DNA of 64,000 nucleotides from Sporosarcina cascadiensis (GTDB lineage: Bacteria > Bacillota > Bacilli > Bacillales_A > Planococcaceae): the NCBI RefSeq assembly GCF_009650995.1, contig NZ_WHVV01000003.1, forward strand, positions 1 to 64,000, in the 5' to 3' direction. Made by a program: the position numbers and the translations under genes. The notes beneath the pieces were generated by a model. The model was not told where the DNA came from, ran no database searches, and was given only the letters and a program-made list of their open reading frames with translations. This document shows positions 1 to 7,408 of the stretch, one piece after another; position 1 is the stretch's first letter; each line of letters begins with the position of its first letter.

Positions 1-72
1 GTGGATAGGTCTGGGGTGGAAGTGCGGCGACGCATGCAGCTGACAGATACTAATCGATCGAGGACTTAACCT
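1..72 (+). rRNA. 23S ribosomal RNA, 3' end (partial)
   Basis: The sequence matches the conserved 3' end of bacterial 23S rRNA, with the helix that closes the molecule ending in GAGGACTTAACC. The gene enters from the left of the window. The exact 3' end is estimated by comparison with Bacillus 23S. It is the distal large rRNA gene of an rrn operon that continues into 5S and the tRNA block. Confidence 0.95.
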
Positions 73-153
73 ATTATAAAAAGTAGTTACTTGAACTACC
101 CAATGTCTTTTATTCAGTTTTGAGTGAACAATGAAAAATTTTTCTAAAAACGT

Positions 154-181
154 TTGACAATTTCACTCAGTTTGGTATAAT
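154..181 (+). promoter_or_regulatory. Consensus sigma-A promoter inside the 23S-5S spacer
   Basis: A perfect TTGACA (154-159) and a perfect TATAAT (176-181) are separated by 16 nt, and TGG directly precedes the -10 box (extended -10). It lies about 20 nt before the 5S gene. It could transcribe 5S and the 16 tRNAs independently of the upstream rRNA promoters. Activity is inferred from sequence only. Confidence 0.7.
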
Positions 182-200
182 AATCATGGCTTTAAAAACA

Positions 201-316
201 GTCTAGTGACGATAGCGAAGAGGTCACACCCGTTCCCATACCGAACACGGAAGTTAAGCTCTTCAGCGCTGATGGTAGTTGGGGGTTTCCCCCTGTGAGA
301 GTAAGACGTCGCTAGT
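201..316 (+). rRNA. 5S ribosomal RNA
   Basis: A typical Bacillales 5S sequence, with the conserved block CCCGTTCCCATACCGAACAC and the GGGGGTTTCCCCC helix. The 5' and 3' ends pair to form helix I. Boundaries are accurate to a few bases. It lies between 23S and the tRNA cluster. Confidence 0.95.
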
Positions 317-363
317 CTGTAACACAAGCTGTAAACCTTGTGCCACAAACCAATTATAATTAT

Positions 364-438
364 TCCGCAGTAGCTCAGTGGTAGAGCAATCGGCTGTTAA
401 CCGATCGGTCGTAAGTTCGAGTCTTACCTGCGGAGCCA
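364..438 (+). tRNA. tRNA-Asn (GTT)
   Basis: A full cloverleaf can be drawn: acceptor TCCGCAG pairs with CTGCGGA, the anticodon loop carries GTT and the CCA end is encoded. It is the first tRNA after 5S. Confidence 0.97.
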
Positions 439-442
439 AATT

Positions 443-534
443 GGAGAGCTGTCCGAGTGGCCGAAGGAGCACGATTGGAAATCGTGTAGGCGGTTTGCGC
501 TGCCTCAAGGGTTCGAATCCCTTGCTCTCCGCCA
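443..534 (+). tRNA. tRNA-Ser (GGA)
   Basis: A class II tRNA of 92 nt with a long variable arm. The anticodon is GGA, the acceptor stem GGAGAGC is intact and CCA is encoded. It follows tRNA-Asn by 4 nt. Confidence 0.97.
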
Positions 535-563
535 GATTTACACTCTCATATACATTATTGCAC

Positions 564-638
564 GGCCCCTTGGTCAAGCGGTTAAGACACCGCCCTTTCA
601 CGGCGGTATCACGGGTTCGAATCCCGTAGGGGTCACCA
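564..638 (+). tRNA. tRNA-Glu (TTC)
   Basis: Acceptor GGCCCCT pairs with AGGGGTC, the anticodon TTC sits in loop CTTTCAC and CCA is encoded. Confidence 0.97.
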
Positions 639-654
639 TTTCAAGACAATTATT

Positions 655-812
655 ACTCACGTAATGCAAAGCTTATCGCAGCTTCTGTAAAATTGGGAGA
701 AGCGAGCATTACAAGAAAGCAATTGAGAGAAAGAGGGAGCGTACCTAAGTACGTGACTGATTGAGCGATTGCAGCTAACGCAGTAATGCGAAGCTTATCG
801 CAATTTTACCCA
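655..812 (+). repeat. Structured spacer with direct repeats between tRNA-Glu and tRNA-Val
   Basis: This 170-nt gap is far longer than most spacers in the block. It carries two near-identical direct repeats, around TAATGCAAAGCTTATCGCA (661-679) and TAATGCGAAGCTTATCGCA (784-802). An arm at 701-711 (GCGAGCATTAC) is roughly complementary to the second copy. A short hairpin CGTAC-ctaa-GTACG lies near 740-753. No open reading frame is evident. A similar GAGCATTAC motif recurs in the gap before tRNA-fMet, suggesting one small mobile or amplified element. Confidence 0.55.
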
Positions 813-888
813 GGAGGATTAGCTCAGCTGGGAGAGCACCTGCCTTACAAGCAGGGGGTCGGCGGTTCGAGCCCGTCATCCTCCACCA
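813..888 (+). tRNA. tRNA-Val (TAC)
   Basis: Acceptor GGAGGAT pairs with ATCCTCC, the anticodon TAC sits in loop CTTACAA and CCA is encoded. Confidence 0.97.
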
Positions 889-902
889 TTTTTCTGAATA
901 GC

Positions 903-1021
903 ATTATCGCGGGGTGGAGCAACGAGCATTACGAAGAATGCGAGTAACACCGACAGCGAAGCGTAAGGTGTCCCTTATACTGGATGCGTAGAAGAAAATG
1001 CATAGTAAGCATTAATATTAT
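903..1021 (+). repeat. Spacer beginning with a duplicated 5' piece of tRNA-fMet
   Basis: The 19-nt string ATTATCGCGGGGTGGAGCA at 903-921 recurs exactly at 1017-1035, where it is the start of the real tRNA-fMet gene. The copy at 903 leads into unrelated sequence that contains the GAGCATTAC motif seen in the previous long spacer. It looks like an insertion into, or duplication of, the tRNA-fMet 5' end that left an intact gene downstream. Confidence 0.6.
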
Positions 1022-1098
<77 letters not shown>

Positions 1099-1174
1099 GG
1101 TCCCGTGGTGTAGCGGTTAACATGCCTGCCTGTCACGCAGGAGATCGCGGGTTCGATTCCCGTCGGGACCGCCA
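1099..1174 (+). tRNA. tRNA-Asp (GTC)
   Basis: The acceptor stem GGTCCCG is intact, the anticodon is GTC and CCA is encoded. It lies 2 nt after tRNA-fMet. Confidence 0.97.
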
Positions 1175-1229
1175 TTTATTTTTTTACATACGCTTTGTAT
1201 TAAGCGAAGTTCTTAAACATAGCAAATGT

Positions 1230-1305
1230 GGCTCAGTAGCTCAGTCGGTAGAGCAAAGGACTGAAAATCCTTGTGTCGGCGGTTCGATTCCGTCCTGAGC
1301 CACCA
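1230..1305 (+). tRNA. tRNA-Phe (GAA)
   Basis: Acceptor GGCTCAG pairs with CTGAGCC, the anticodon is GAA and CCA is encoded. Confidence 0.97.
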
Positions 1306-1319
1306 TTTTAATTTAATAT

Positions 1320-1392
<73 letters not shown>

Positions 1393-1400
1393 TCCTTACT

Positions 1401-1485
1401 GGTGGGGTAGCGAAGTGGCTAAACGCGGCGGACTGTAAATCCGCTCCCTCCGGGTTCGGCGGTTCGAATCCGTCCCCCACCACCA
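1401..1485 (+). tRNA. tRNA-Tyr (GTA)
   Basis: A class II tRNA of 85 nt with a long variable arm. The anticodon is GTA, the acceptor GGTGGGG is intact and CCA is encoded. Confidence 0.96.
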
Positions 1486-1488
1486 TTT

Positions 1489-1559
1489 AGGGGCATAGTT
1501 CAACGGTAGAATAGAGGTCTCCAAAACCTTTGGTGTGGGTTCGATTCCTACTGCCCCTG
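1489..1559 (+). tRNA. tRNA-Trp (CCA)
   Basis: Acceptor AGGGGCA pairs with TGCCCCT, the anticodon is CCA and the discriminator is G. The 3' CCA is not encoded. Confidence 0.95.
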
Positions 1560-1593
1560 TAGCTTTACTAGATATACCTACTAATAAAAATAT

Positions 1594-1670
1594 GGCGGGC
1601 GTGGCGAAGTGGTTAACGCATCGGATTGTGATTCCGACATTCGGGGGTTCAATTCCCCTCGTCCGCCCCA
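1594..1670 (+). tRNA. tRNA-His (GTG), copy 1
   Basis: The anticodon is GTG. The extra G-1 typical of tRNA-His is present and faces discriminator C73. CCA is encoded. A copy with one base difference follows 119 bp downstream. Confidence 0.96.
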
Positions 1671-1712
1671 TGAATATTTTCATTAGTTCTATAATATAAT
1701 TACTAATACTAT

Positions 1713-1789
1713 GGCGGGCGTGGCGAAGTGGTTAACGCATCGGATTGTGATTCCGACACTCGGGGGTTCAATTCCCCTCGTCCGCCCCA
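1713..1789 (+). tRNA. tRNA-His (GTG), copy 2
   Basis: Identical to copy 1 except for one base after the anticodon arm (GACACTC here, GACATTC in copy 1). The short upstream flanks are also similar (TACTAATA), as expected of a recent tandem duplication. Confidence 0.96.
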
Positions 1790-1796
1790 TATTTTT

Positions 1797-1868
1797 TGGG
1801 GTATAGCCAAGCGGTAAGGCAACGGACTTTGACTCCGTCACTCGTTGGTTCGAATCCAGCTACCCCAG
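1797..1868 (+). tRNA. tRNA-Gln (TTG)
   Basis: Acceptor TGGGGTA pairs with TACCCCA, the anticodon TTG sits in loop CTTTGAC and the discriminator is G. CCA is not encoded. Confidence 0.95.
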
Positions 1869-1876
1869 TTAGATAC

Positions 1877-1951
1877 GCGGAAGTAGTTCAGTGGTAGAAT
1901 ACGACCTTGCCAAGGTCGGGGTCGCGGGTTCGAATCCCGTCTTCCGCTCCA
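1877..1951 (+). tRNA. tRNA-Gly (GCC)
   Basis: Acceptor GCGGAAG is intact, the anticodon is GCC and CCA is encoded. Confidence 0.96.
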
Positions 1952-1958
1952 TTACAGC

Positions 1959-2032
1959 GGCGGCATAGCCAAGCGGTAAGGCAAGGGTCTGCAACACCCT
2001 TATCACCGGTTCAATTCCGGTTGCCGCCTCCA
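1959..2032 (+). tRNA. tRNA-Cys (GCA)
   Basis: Acceptor GGCGGCA pairs with TGCCGCC, the anticodon is GCA and CCA is encoded. Confidence 0.96.
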
Positions 2033-2058
2033 AATTTTATAATTTATTTTAGAATCTT

Positions 2059-2139
2059 GCCCGAGTGGTGGAATGGCAGACACGTCGCACTCAAAATGCG
2101 ATGCCGCGAGGCGTGCCGGTTCAAGTCCGGCCTCGGGTA
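2059..2139 (+). tRNA. tRNA-Leu (CAA)
   Basis: A class II tRNA with a long variable arm. The anticodon CAA sits in loop CTCAAAA, acceptor GCCCGAG pairs with CTCGGGT, and no CCA is encoded. It is the last tRNA of the block. A decayed integrase follows at once, so its 3' end is the probable attachment site of a lost element. Confidence 0.95.
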
Positions 2140-2177
2140 TCTACTGGTCTTTTCCTGTTAATTTAAGAAAGGCCTGA

Positions 2178-2222
2178 AGCATCTACAACATTGTTTAACA
2201 ATGTTGTAGATGCTTTTTATTT
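2178..2222 (+). terminator. Strong rho-independent terminator of the rRNA-tRNA operon
   Basis: A perfect 16-bp stem (2178-2193 with 2199-2214) with a 5-nt loop, followed by a T-rich tail. It closes the rRNA-tRNA transcription unit. Confidence 0.93.
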
Positions 2223-2274
2223 TGGTTGAATACGATAGAATTCTATGTGTTTTGAAAAAGATCACACAAATTCT

Positions 2275-2905
2275 TCACAGCCATCTTATCAAAGATTGAA
2301 ACAGTTCATCTTCATCCTCTTCTCTTATTTCATCTAGAATGTGTGAGTAGATTTTCCAAGTCGTTTTGAAGTCTTTATGTCCGAGTCGTTTGCCATGTGT
2401 TCATTGATACTTTTTGGTATAAAAGATGCTGGCATGGGGATGGCGCAATCAGTGTAAATTAATTTTCATTATTTTTAGTAAGTCTAAAAATTTATCCAAT
2501 AACTTATTCAAATTGGCATTACTTATAACTTTATATTTTGATGCTGGAATAAAAAAACTAGCTGATGAATGTTTATAGATGTCATTTCAAATAATCGTTT
2601 GAATAAATACATCGTAAATTTATTTACTTTTATAACTCGAATCGACTCTTCATTTTTCGGAGTGCTGAAACCTCCAGGTGAGTTCTTTGCGTAATCCCAA
2701 GTTTTTTCTATATATTTATTGTAACGTCTTCAAAATTGAAGTCCATCCTCGTTAGTCCTACCATTTCACAGAATGCATACCAGTGGATAAACCCAACCCC
2801 CAATACAAGTAACCAATTCCCTTGTCCAAACGACTGGAAAGCTCTTTAAAGAGAGCCTGACTATTGTCATAGTTGAGGTGCTTTTCTTCTGCTCTTTTCG
2901 CTTTG
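2275..2905 (-). pseudogene. Decayed tyrosine recombinase (phage/ICE-type integrase)
   Basis: Read on the minus strand in shifting frames, this stretch carries recognisable integrase pieces. In order there is a core fragment with LFKELSS and STGM (2758-2905), then TPKNEESIRVIKVNKF (near 2660), then LRHPHASI (2425-2448), which corresponds to the catalytic LRHTHAS motif. A C-terminal piece RLGHKDFKTTWKIYSH follows and ends at a stop at 2275-2277. At least three frame breaks and an in-frame stop before LRHPHAS make it non-functional. It lies about 130 bp behind the 3' end of tRNA-Leu, the usual place for an integrase of an element inserted at a tRNA gene. Assignment to the SPbeta/ICE-like integrase family is by motif recognition. 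Confidence 0.8.
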
Positions 2906-3084
2906 ACTGTCCATGTTAATTTTACTTTTCTGGATGTCTTATTTCTTATTAGTTTGATACAATTAATTTTAGGTATTGTCAGCACTCCTTTCAACCTCCA
3001 TTGGTTTTGATTCGATACCAATACAGTGGAGAAGTTTAAAGAAGCCGGCAAAAATTTTTTTATTAAAACTTACTTTGCAACGTT

Positions 3085-3295
3085 ATGTACTTTTCCTTTT
3101 CAAAATTATGTATTTCCATTTTGGACTAAACAGCTTGTCTCAAATTTCACTTTGGCCGACCATAATGATGGCCATCGGGCTTTGCGCATCCAACTTAAAA
3201 TTCAAAAGGAAGCGGACCTTGACCAACATCTTTCGATCCAATAGATGAGCCTTATCTACCATGACAACCGGCGTCATACTATGTATCCCTTTCAT
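3085..3295 (-). pseudogene. Fragment of an ExeA/TniB-like transposition ATPase
   Basis: The minus strand encodes a piece whose core, VVMVDKAHLLDRKMLVKV, resembles the Walker B region of ATPases that partner DDE transposases (family form VVIVDEAHLL). It continues with IIMVGQSEI, matching the sensor I strand, then hits in-frame stops. The Walker A part is not visible upstream. Together with the adjacent integrase remnant it marks a graveyard of mobile genes. An AAA ATPase of another mobile family is possible. Confidence 0.55.
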
Positions 3296-3458
3296 TAGTT
3301 ACTGAAGGACGACCAGTCATCCATGAAATCTATTTTATTTTTACCTGCATTTCATGGCTATGAAAAAGATACAGGATAATTAAATGCAAAAACATCATAA
3401 AAAACCCCTACTATATAATAAGCAAAAACATTAGCGAATTATCTCGGAAGAATATAGA

Positions 3459-3824
3459 GGGGATGCCGAAAGAATTTTAAAAAACATATCTTTAAGGATG
3501 TTTTATAGTGCTCGGTTACAGCATTGTATGAACTAAAAGTAACTGAGGTTTGTGTAATTGGGCATCATGGGTGCGGTAAAACAATATAAGTTCAGTGGAA
3601 ACAATTAAGAAAATGCAAAAAGAGCGTTTCTAAACAAACATTTGATACATTAGAGTTTGCGTGAATTAATATTGAATGGCTAACAGGTTTTGAAAATGTA
3701 AAAGATAGCGTGAATATGATTAAGGAGCACCCTACTTACAAAGGGAACACCTGTCTACGGCTTAGTGATTAATCCAGAAACAGGAAAATTAGATGAAGTA
3801 GTAAAAGGTAATGTTACTGAATAA
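3459..3824 (+). pseudogene. Decayed beta-class carbonic anhydrase
   Basis: Fragments in several frames match beta-carbonic anhydrase. YELKVTEVCVIGHHGCG contains the HxxC zinc-binding region. Further on come WLTGFENVKDSVNMIKEHP and, near the C-terminus, GLVINPETGKLDEVVKG ending at TAA 3822-3824. Frameshifts and stops separate the pieces and the N-terminal zinc-binding region is missing or unrecognisable. The intact enzyme interconverts CO2 and bicarbonate. It is an eroded gene on the opposite strand to the integrase remnants. Confidence 0.75.
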
Positions 3825-3949
3825 ATCATACTAAATAAGATGGTTTTCCACATAATAATCCGGTGATAGTTTCCGAAAAACGATAAAATAAAAAGGCATT
3901 TGGAAATAAGCGGATTCCCAAATACCTATTATATTTAAGATCGTGGTTC

Positions 3950-4495
3950 TTATTGCAGGAAATCTTCAGTTGAAGTTACAGCACAATACATACCGTTAAG
4001 TGCACCGATAAACGCATAATGAACCTGTTCAGCAGGGACGACCTTACCGTCATAGGATAAGTCAAGTGTCGCACATGCATCTTCAATAAGTGTCGTCTCA
4101 AAGTCTAGATCCACTGCTGCTCTAACTGTTGCATCAATACACATATGCGTCATCATTCCAACTACGACTACCTTGGTAACGCCATTTTCTCTTAGATTGC
4201 TTTCCAAGTCAGTCTGTAAAAAGCTGTTAGGGGAATGTTTGATGATAATGCTTTCGTTTTCCAAAGGTTGAACAGTTTCATTTATTTCGGCACCTTCTGT
4301 ATCTGGAAGGAAGAATCCCATTGCTGGATCAGCTGCGATATGTTGAACGTGAAAAATATTCTCTTTATTGTTCTGTCTAAACCATTCAAGAACTTTAGCA
4401 GCATTAGCCGCAGCTTTATCTGGATTAACTAATTCCATCTTACCGTTAGAAAAATAGTCATTTTGAATATCTACAATAATTAGCGCTGTGCTCAT
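3950..4495 (-). CDS. Isochorismatase-family cysteine hydrolase
   Basis: A 181-residue protein of the isochorismatase/nicotinamidase fold. The N-terminus ALIIVDIQNDYF carries the catalytic Asp (D9), IIIKHSPNSF supplies the Lys, and GMMTHMCIDATVRAA supplies the nucleophilic Cys. These residues hydrolyse amides or vinyl ethers. The substrate is not predictable: the metal-binding DxHxxxH pattern of true nicotinamidases is absent. It is transcribed divergently from an Lrp-type regulator 120 bp away, a common pairing for such hydrolases, so control by that regulator is likely. Length and motifs are complete. Confidence 0.88.
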   Translation of the reverse strand: MSTALIIVDIQNDYFSNGKMELVNPDKAAANAAKVLEWFRQNNKENIFHVQHIAADPAMGFFLPDTEGAEINETVQPLENESIIIKHSPNSFLQTDLESNLRENGVTKVVVVGMMTHMCIDATVRAAVDLDFETTLIEDACATLDLSYDGKVVPAEQVHYAFIGALNGMYCAVTSTEDFLQ

Positions 4496-4617
4496 TATTC
4501 CTTCACCTCATTGAAAGTATTTTGGTACACTATAATCATATCTTGTCTATTGATCTTTATCGATAAGTTGGCGAAACACTTTCAGCTCAAAAAATTTCAC
4601 GGTGAAAGGAATGTATT

Positions 4618-5058
4618 ATGGAACTTGATAATATTGATTTTCAAATCCTTCGGTTACTGTCCGAAAATTCACGTATCCAATGGAAAGACTTGGGTGAACA
4701 AATTCATATGACGGGACAAGCGGTAGGGAATCGAATAAAAAAACTTGAGGAAAATGGTGTCATTAAAGCTTACTCTCTTTTAGTGGATGAAACGAAGTTA
4801 GGTCTTTCTTATACAGCGTTTATTATTTTTTATATGAAAACAACAGACCATGATTCGTTTATTCGATTAATGAATGATCGAAAAGAAGTAATGGAAGTTC
4901 ATCGGGTGTCGGGAGAAGGATGTTACCATATAAAAGTAAAAGTGAGCTCTCAAGAAAAATTGAATCTCTTTCTAGATAAAATTCTTGAATATGGGAATTA
5001 TAGTGTACATTTATCTATAAAGGAGATTAAACAACAACATTCGCTGTATGCTACATGA
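4618..5058 (+). CDS. Lrp/AsnC-family transcriptional regulator
   Basis: The 146-residue protein has an N-terminal winged helix-turn-helix (residues about 4-60, IDFQILRLLSENSRIQWKDL) and a C-terminal RAM/AsnC ligand-binding domain (about 65-140). Such proteins form oligomers that sense amino acids or related small molecules. The ATG at 4618 is preceded by GGTGAAAGG, an acceptable ribosome binding site. It faces away from the hydrolase gene at 3950-4495 and probably controls the shared intergenic region. The ligand cannot be told from sequence. Confidence 0.9.
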   Translation: MELDNIDFQILRLLSENSRIQWKDLGEQIHMTGQAVGNRIKKLEENGVIKAYSLLVDETKLGLSYTAFIIFYMKTTDHDSFIRLMNDRKEVMEVHRVSGEGCYHIKVKVSSQEKLNLFLDKILEYGNYSVHLSIKEIKQQHSLYAT

Positions 5059-5094
5059 AAAAATGATTATGGTCAGTGATTTGATTATAAAATG

Positions 5095-5127
5095 AAAATT
5101 CACTATCTAGTGGGATAGTGAATTTTT
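5095..5127. terminator. Bidirectional terminator between lrp-like and MFS genes
   Basis: A perfect 12-bp stem (5095-5106 with 5115-5126), A-rich on one side and T-rich on the other. It can end transcription of the convergent genes on both sides. Confidence 0.85.
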
Positions 5128-5135
5128 AAGTAGGT

Positions 5136-6317
5136 TTATTTGAAGTGAGGCTTCTTTAATTTTTTACTTGAAACCACAAATGCAATGCTAAGCACAATTG
5201 CGGCAAATACATAAGGCATATCGATATTGAAATCAAATAAAATCCCGCCAATAATCGGTCCTAGTATGATACCTAAGCTAGTGTAAGCAGAGTTCATACC
5301 CGCAATATACCCCTGGTTTTCCCCGGCAATTTTTGATAAAAAAGATGTAACGGCAGGGCGTAAAATATCACCAGAGAAAAATACAATGCACGTAATGGCA
5401 ATCATCGTCCAGTAACCGTCTATTAAAATCGAAATAAAGATAAAAATAGCGGATGACAGTAGGGTTAAATTAATGAGCATTCGTTCTCCAAATACTTTGA
5501 CCAGCTTATCAAAGAATAAAATTTGAGCAACAACCCCAGCGATTGAGCCGACTGTAATAATGACCGAAATATCACGGATCGTAAAGCCAAGTTTTTCATC
5601 GACGAATAAGGCAAACATCATTTCATAAACGGCCAGTCCAAACGCTAGTACAAACACGACCAGTAGTGGTGTGAAGTACTGTGGTTTAAAAGATTTTTTA
5701 AACTCCTGCATAAACGCTGGTCGTACAGCCGATGCACGATTTTTTTCTAGCTGCTCTGTTGAAATTGAATCGTCTAATACAAGGGAAATAACAATGGCAG
5801 TAATCAATGATACGGCAGTAGCAAAAAAGAACGGTGCGCGTATCCCAAACTCAGCAATAAATCCGCCAATTCCTGGTCCGATGATAAATCCTAAACTAAT
5901 TGCAGCCGATTGGTAGCCTAATACTTTTGCACGATTTGCTAGCGTCGTTTTATCGGCAATAAACGTAACAACAGCTGGCATAATGAAAGCGGCACCTACA
6001 CCGCCAAGTAGACGGCTCACAAATAATAGCCACGTTTCATTTGAAAAGCCAAACAGTGCCTCTGAAAATGTAAATAACAGAAGACCGATGATCATCATTT
6101 TTTTACGGCCGATTGAATCGACCCATACACCTGTAAAAGGGGAAGCCAGAAACTGCGCAAAGGCCATCGCAGCGAACAAGTAACCGACAATGGCGCCACT
6201 CAAGCTTAGGTCTTTCGCAATAGACGGCATAACTGGTGAGGCAAGCCCCATCCCTAGATAAGCAATAAATAAACTAAATAATGCAAGTGCAACAGACACT
6301 TTTTCTTTTCGATTCAT
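5136..6317 (-). CDS. MFS multidrug efflux transporter
   Basis: A 393-residue, 12-helix Major Facilitator Superfamily protein. GVWVDSIGRKKMM after helix 2 is the conserved loop motif A, and GFIIGPGIGGFI in helix 5 matches the antiporter motif C. This points to a drug/proton antiporter of the NorA/Bmr/TetA type. The start at 6317 is chosen because GGAGGAAATC lies just before it. A longer reading to 6386 would run into the upstream regulator. It lies directly downstream of a MarR gene on the same strand, so the two probably form an operon repressed by that MarR. Substrates are unknown. Confidence 0.88.
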   Translation of the reverse strand: MNRKEKVSVALALFSLFIAYLGMGLASPVMPSIAKDLSLSGAIVGYLFAAMAFAQFLASPFTGVWVDSIGRKKMMIIGLLLFTFSEALFGFSNETWLLFVSRLLGGVGAAFIMPAVVTFIADKTTLANRAKVLGYQSAAISLGFIIGPGIGGFIAEFGIRAPFFFATAVSLITAIVISLVLDDSISTEQLEKNRASAVRPAFMQEFKKSFKPQYFTPLLVVFVLAFGLAVYEMMFALFVDEKLGFTIRDISVIITVGSIAGVVAQILFFDKLVKVFGERMLINLTLLSSAIFIFISILIDGYWTMIAITCIVFFSGDILRPAVTSFLSKIAGENQGYIAGMNSAYTSLGIILGPIIGGILFDFNIDMPYVFAAIVLSIAFVVSSKKLKKPHFK

Positions 6318-6357
6318 AATTGATTTCCTCCATTTTTGTGTCAAACAATTCACGGTC

Positions 6358-6810
6358 CTATTTGTTGGAGGATGAAATGGATGCATTCACTTTCTTCATT
6401 GTTTGTAATACATTTCGCAATTGTTCCAGATCGATATCAGCGAAGTGCTTCGTCATAAATTCCTCATCTGCTTCCTCACTCAGTGTCTGATAAGTGACCC
6501 CTTCTTCTGCTAATTCGATGAAAAGCTCTCGATGGTTATTTGGGTTGGGCTCACGTTTGATAAAATTCAGTGTTTCGAGCTTCGATAATACTTGGCTCAC
6601 TGCACTTTTAGAAATCATGAATTTCTTGGCGATTTCATTTGCTGTAATATGTGGATTGTCCTTCAAAAAAAATAAAATCGTATCTTGTTGTGCTGTTAAA
6701 TTATAAGCATTGAACTTTTGTGCGTTTTTATTATACAAAAGATAATTTAAGTAGTATTCACTAAAAGCAACAGTTAGTTCTTTAAATATTTCTTGATGAT
6801 TTAAACGCAT
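6358..6810 (-). CDS. MarR-family transcriptional regulator
   Basis: A 150-residue winged-helix protein. The DNA-binding core is recognisable at about residues 38-95 (TANEIAKKFMISKSAVSQVLSKLE, then the wing EPNPNNHRE). The ATG at 6810 follows a GGAGG-type site. The MFS exporter gene lies 40 bp downstream, as in many drug-responsive MarR-exporter operons. A perfect inverted repeat at 6825-6840 lies 14 bp upstream of the start and is a likely autoregulatory operator. The inducer is unknown. Confidence 0.9.
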   Translation of the reverse strand: MRLNHQEIFKELTVAFSEYYLNYLLYNKNAQKFNAYNLTAQQDTILFFLKDNPHITANEIAKKFMISKSAVSQVLSKLETLNFIKREPNPNNHRELFIELAEEGVTYQTLSEEADEEFMTKHFADIDLEQLRNVLQTMKKVNASISSSNK

Positions 6811-6824
6811 AATATCCCTCCTGA

Positions 6825-6840
6825 GTTAAGCACACTTAAC
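6825..6840. promoter_or_regulatory. Probable MarR operator
   Basis: A perfect palindrome, GTTAAG-caca-CTTAAC, lies just upstream of the marR start codon. Its half-sites and spacing suit a MarR dimer. Function is inferred from position and symmetry. Confidence 0.55.
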
Positions 6841-6930
6841 CGACGAAATATATCCTATCTGCTTATAGAATTTTTGTCAACATTTTTTTCTTTTCGCATA
6901 GAAGAATTAGATGGAAATAATCCAAATAAA

Positions 6931-6974
6931 AATGATTCCAACCATCAAATACTGATGATTGGAACCATTTTTTC
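6931..6974. terminator. Terminator of the HxlR gene
   Basis: Stem 6931-6947 pairs almost perfectly with 6953-6969 around a 5-nt loop. It lies just downstream of the minus-strand HxlR gene; T runs on both strands could let it act both ways. Confidence 0.8.
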
Positions 6975-7027
6975 TTTTTGGCTAGTTATATTTGGGAAAC
7001 CTGTGCAGAATATCCGGTTATCTCCCT

Positions 7028-7363
7028 TTAGTGTTCTTTATTATGCTCTCCCCATTTGCACATTTCCTGGATAAGAGGCCAGAGAGTTTGTCCCTTTTCA
7101 GTAAGGCTATATTCGACCTTTGGAGGGATTTGTGGATACTCCTCACGATGAACTAAGCCGTCACTCTGCATTTCCTTTAATGCGGAACTGAGTGTTTTAT
7201 AAGTTATCTTCCCTAACATGCGTTGAAGTTCATTGTAACGCACTGTACCATTTTTTGATAAATGGTAAATAATTAATAGTTTCCATTTGCCGCTGATGAT
7301 GGAAAGGGTGTAGCCGAAAAATGGTTCTTGATTGTCAGCGCCATCAAATATGGATGTTTTCAT
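7028..7363 (-). CDS. HxlR-family transcriptional regulator
   Basis: The 111-residue protein has the typical HxlR winged helix: GKWKLLIIYHLSKNGTVRYN, ITYKTLSSALKEM (recognition helix) and VHREEYPQIPPKVEYSLTEKG (wing). Such regulators respond to electrophiles or redox signals. It is transcribed away from the triple-sirtuin operon. Inverted repeats at 7368-7408 and the operon's promoter lie between them, so it is the likely regulator of the operon. A decayed second copy of this gene lies downstream of the operon (13228-13445). Confidence 0.92.
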   Translation of the reverse strand: MKTSIFDGADNQEPFFGYTLSIISGKWKLLIIYHLSKNGTVRYNELQRMLGKITYKTLSSALKEMQSDGLVHREEYPQIPPKVEYSLTEKGQTLWPLIQEMCKWGEHNKEH

Positions 7364-7367
7364 AAAG

Positions 7368-7408
7368 ATACTATCCTCCTAGATAGTATGCGTCTAAAAA
7401 GTGCATAC
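7368..7408. promoter_or_regulatory. Nested inverted repeats covering the hxlR ribosome binding site
   Basis: Two dyads overlap. ATACTATC (7368-7375) pairs with GATAGTAT (7382-7389), and on the minus strand the loop between them is AGGAG-like, i.e. the hxlR ribosome binding site. GTATGC (7386-7391) pairs with GCATAC (7403-7408). The second dyad abuts the operon promoter. This is probably an HxlR operator, and the first dyad may also fold in the mRNA and mask translation. Confidence 0.5.

Noticed and set aside
3026..3244. Plus-strand frame of 72 codons next to the integrase remnant
   Set aside because: It is the complement of the transposition ATPase fragment, which has a recognisable Walker B region on the other strand.
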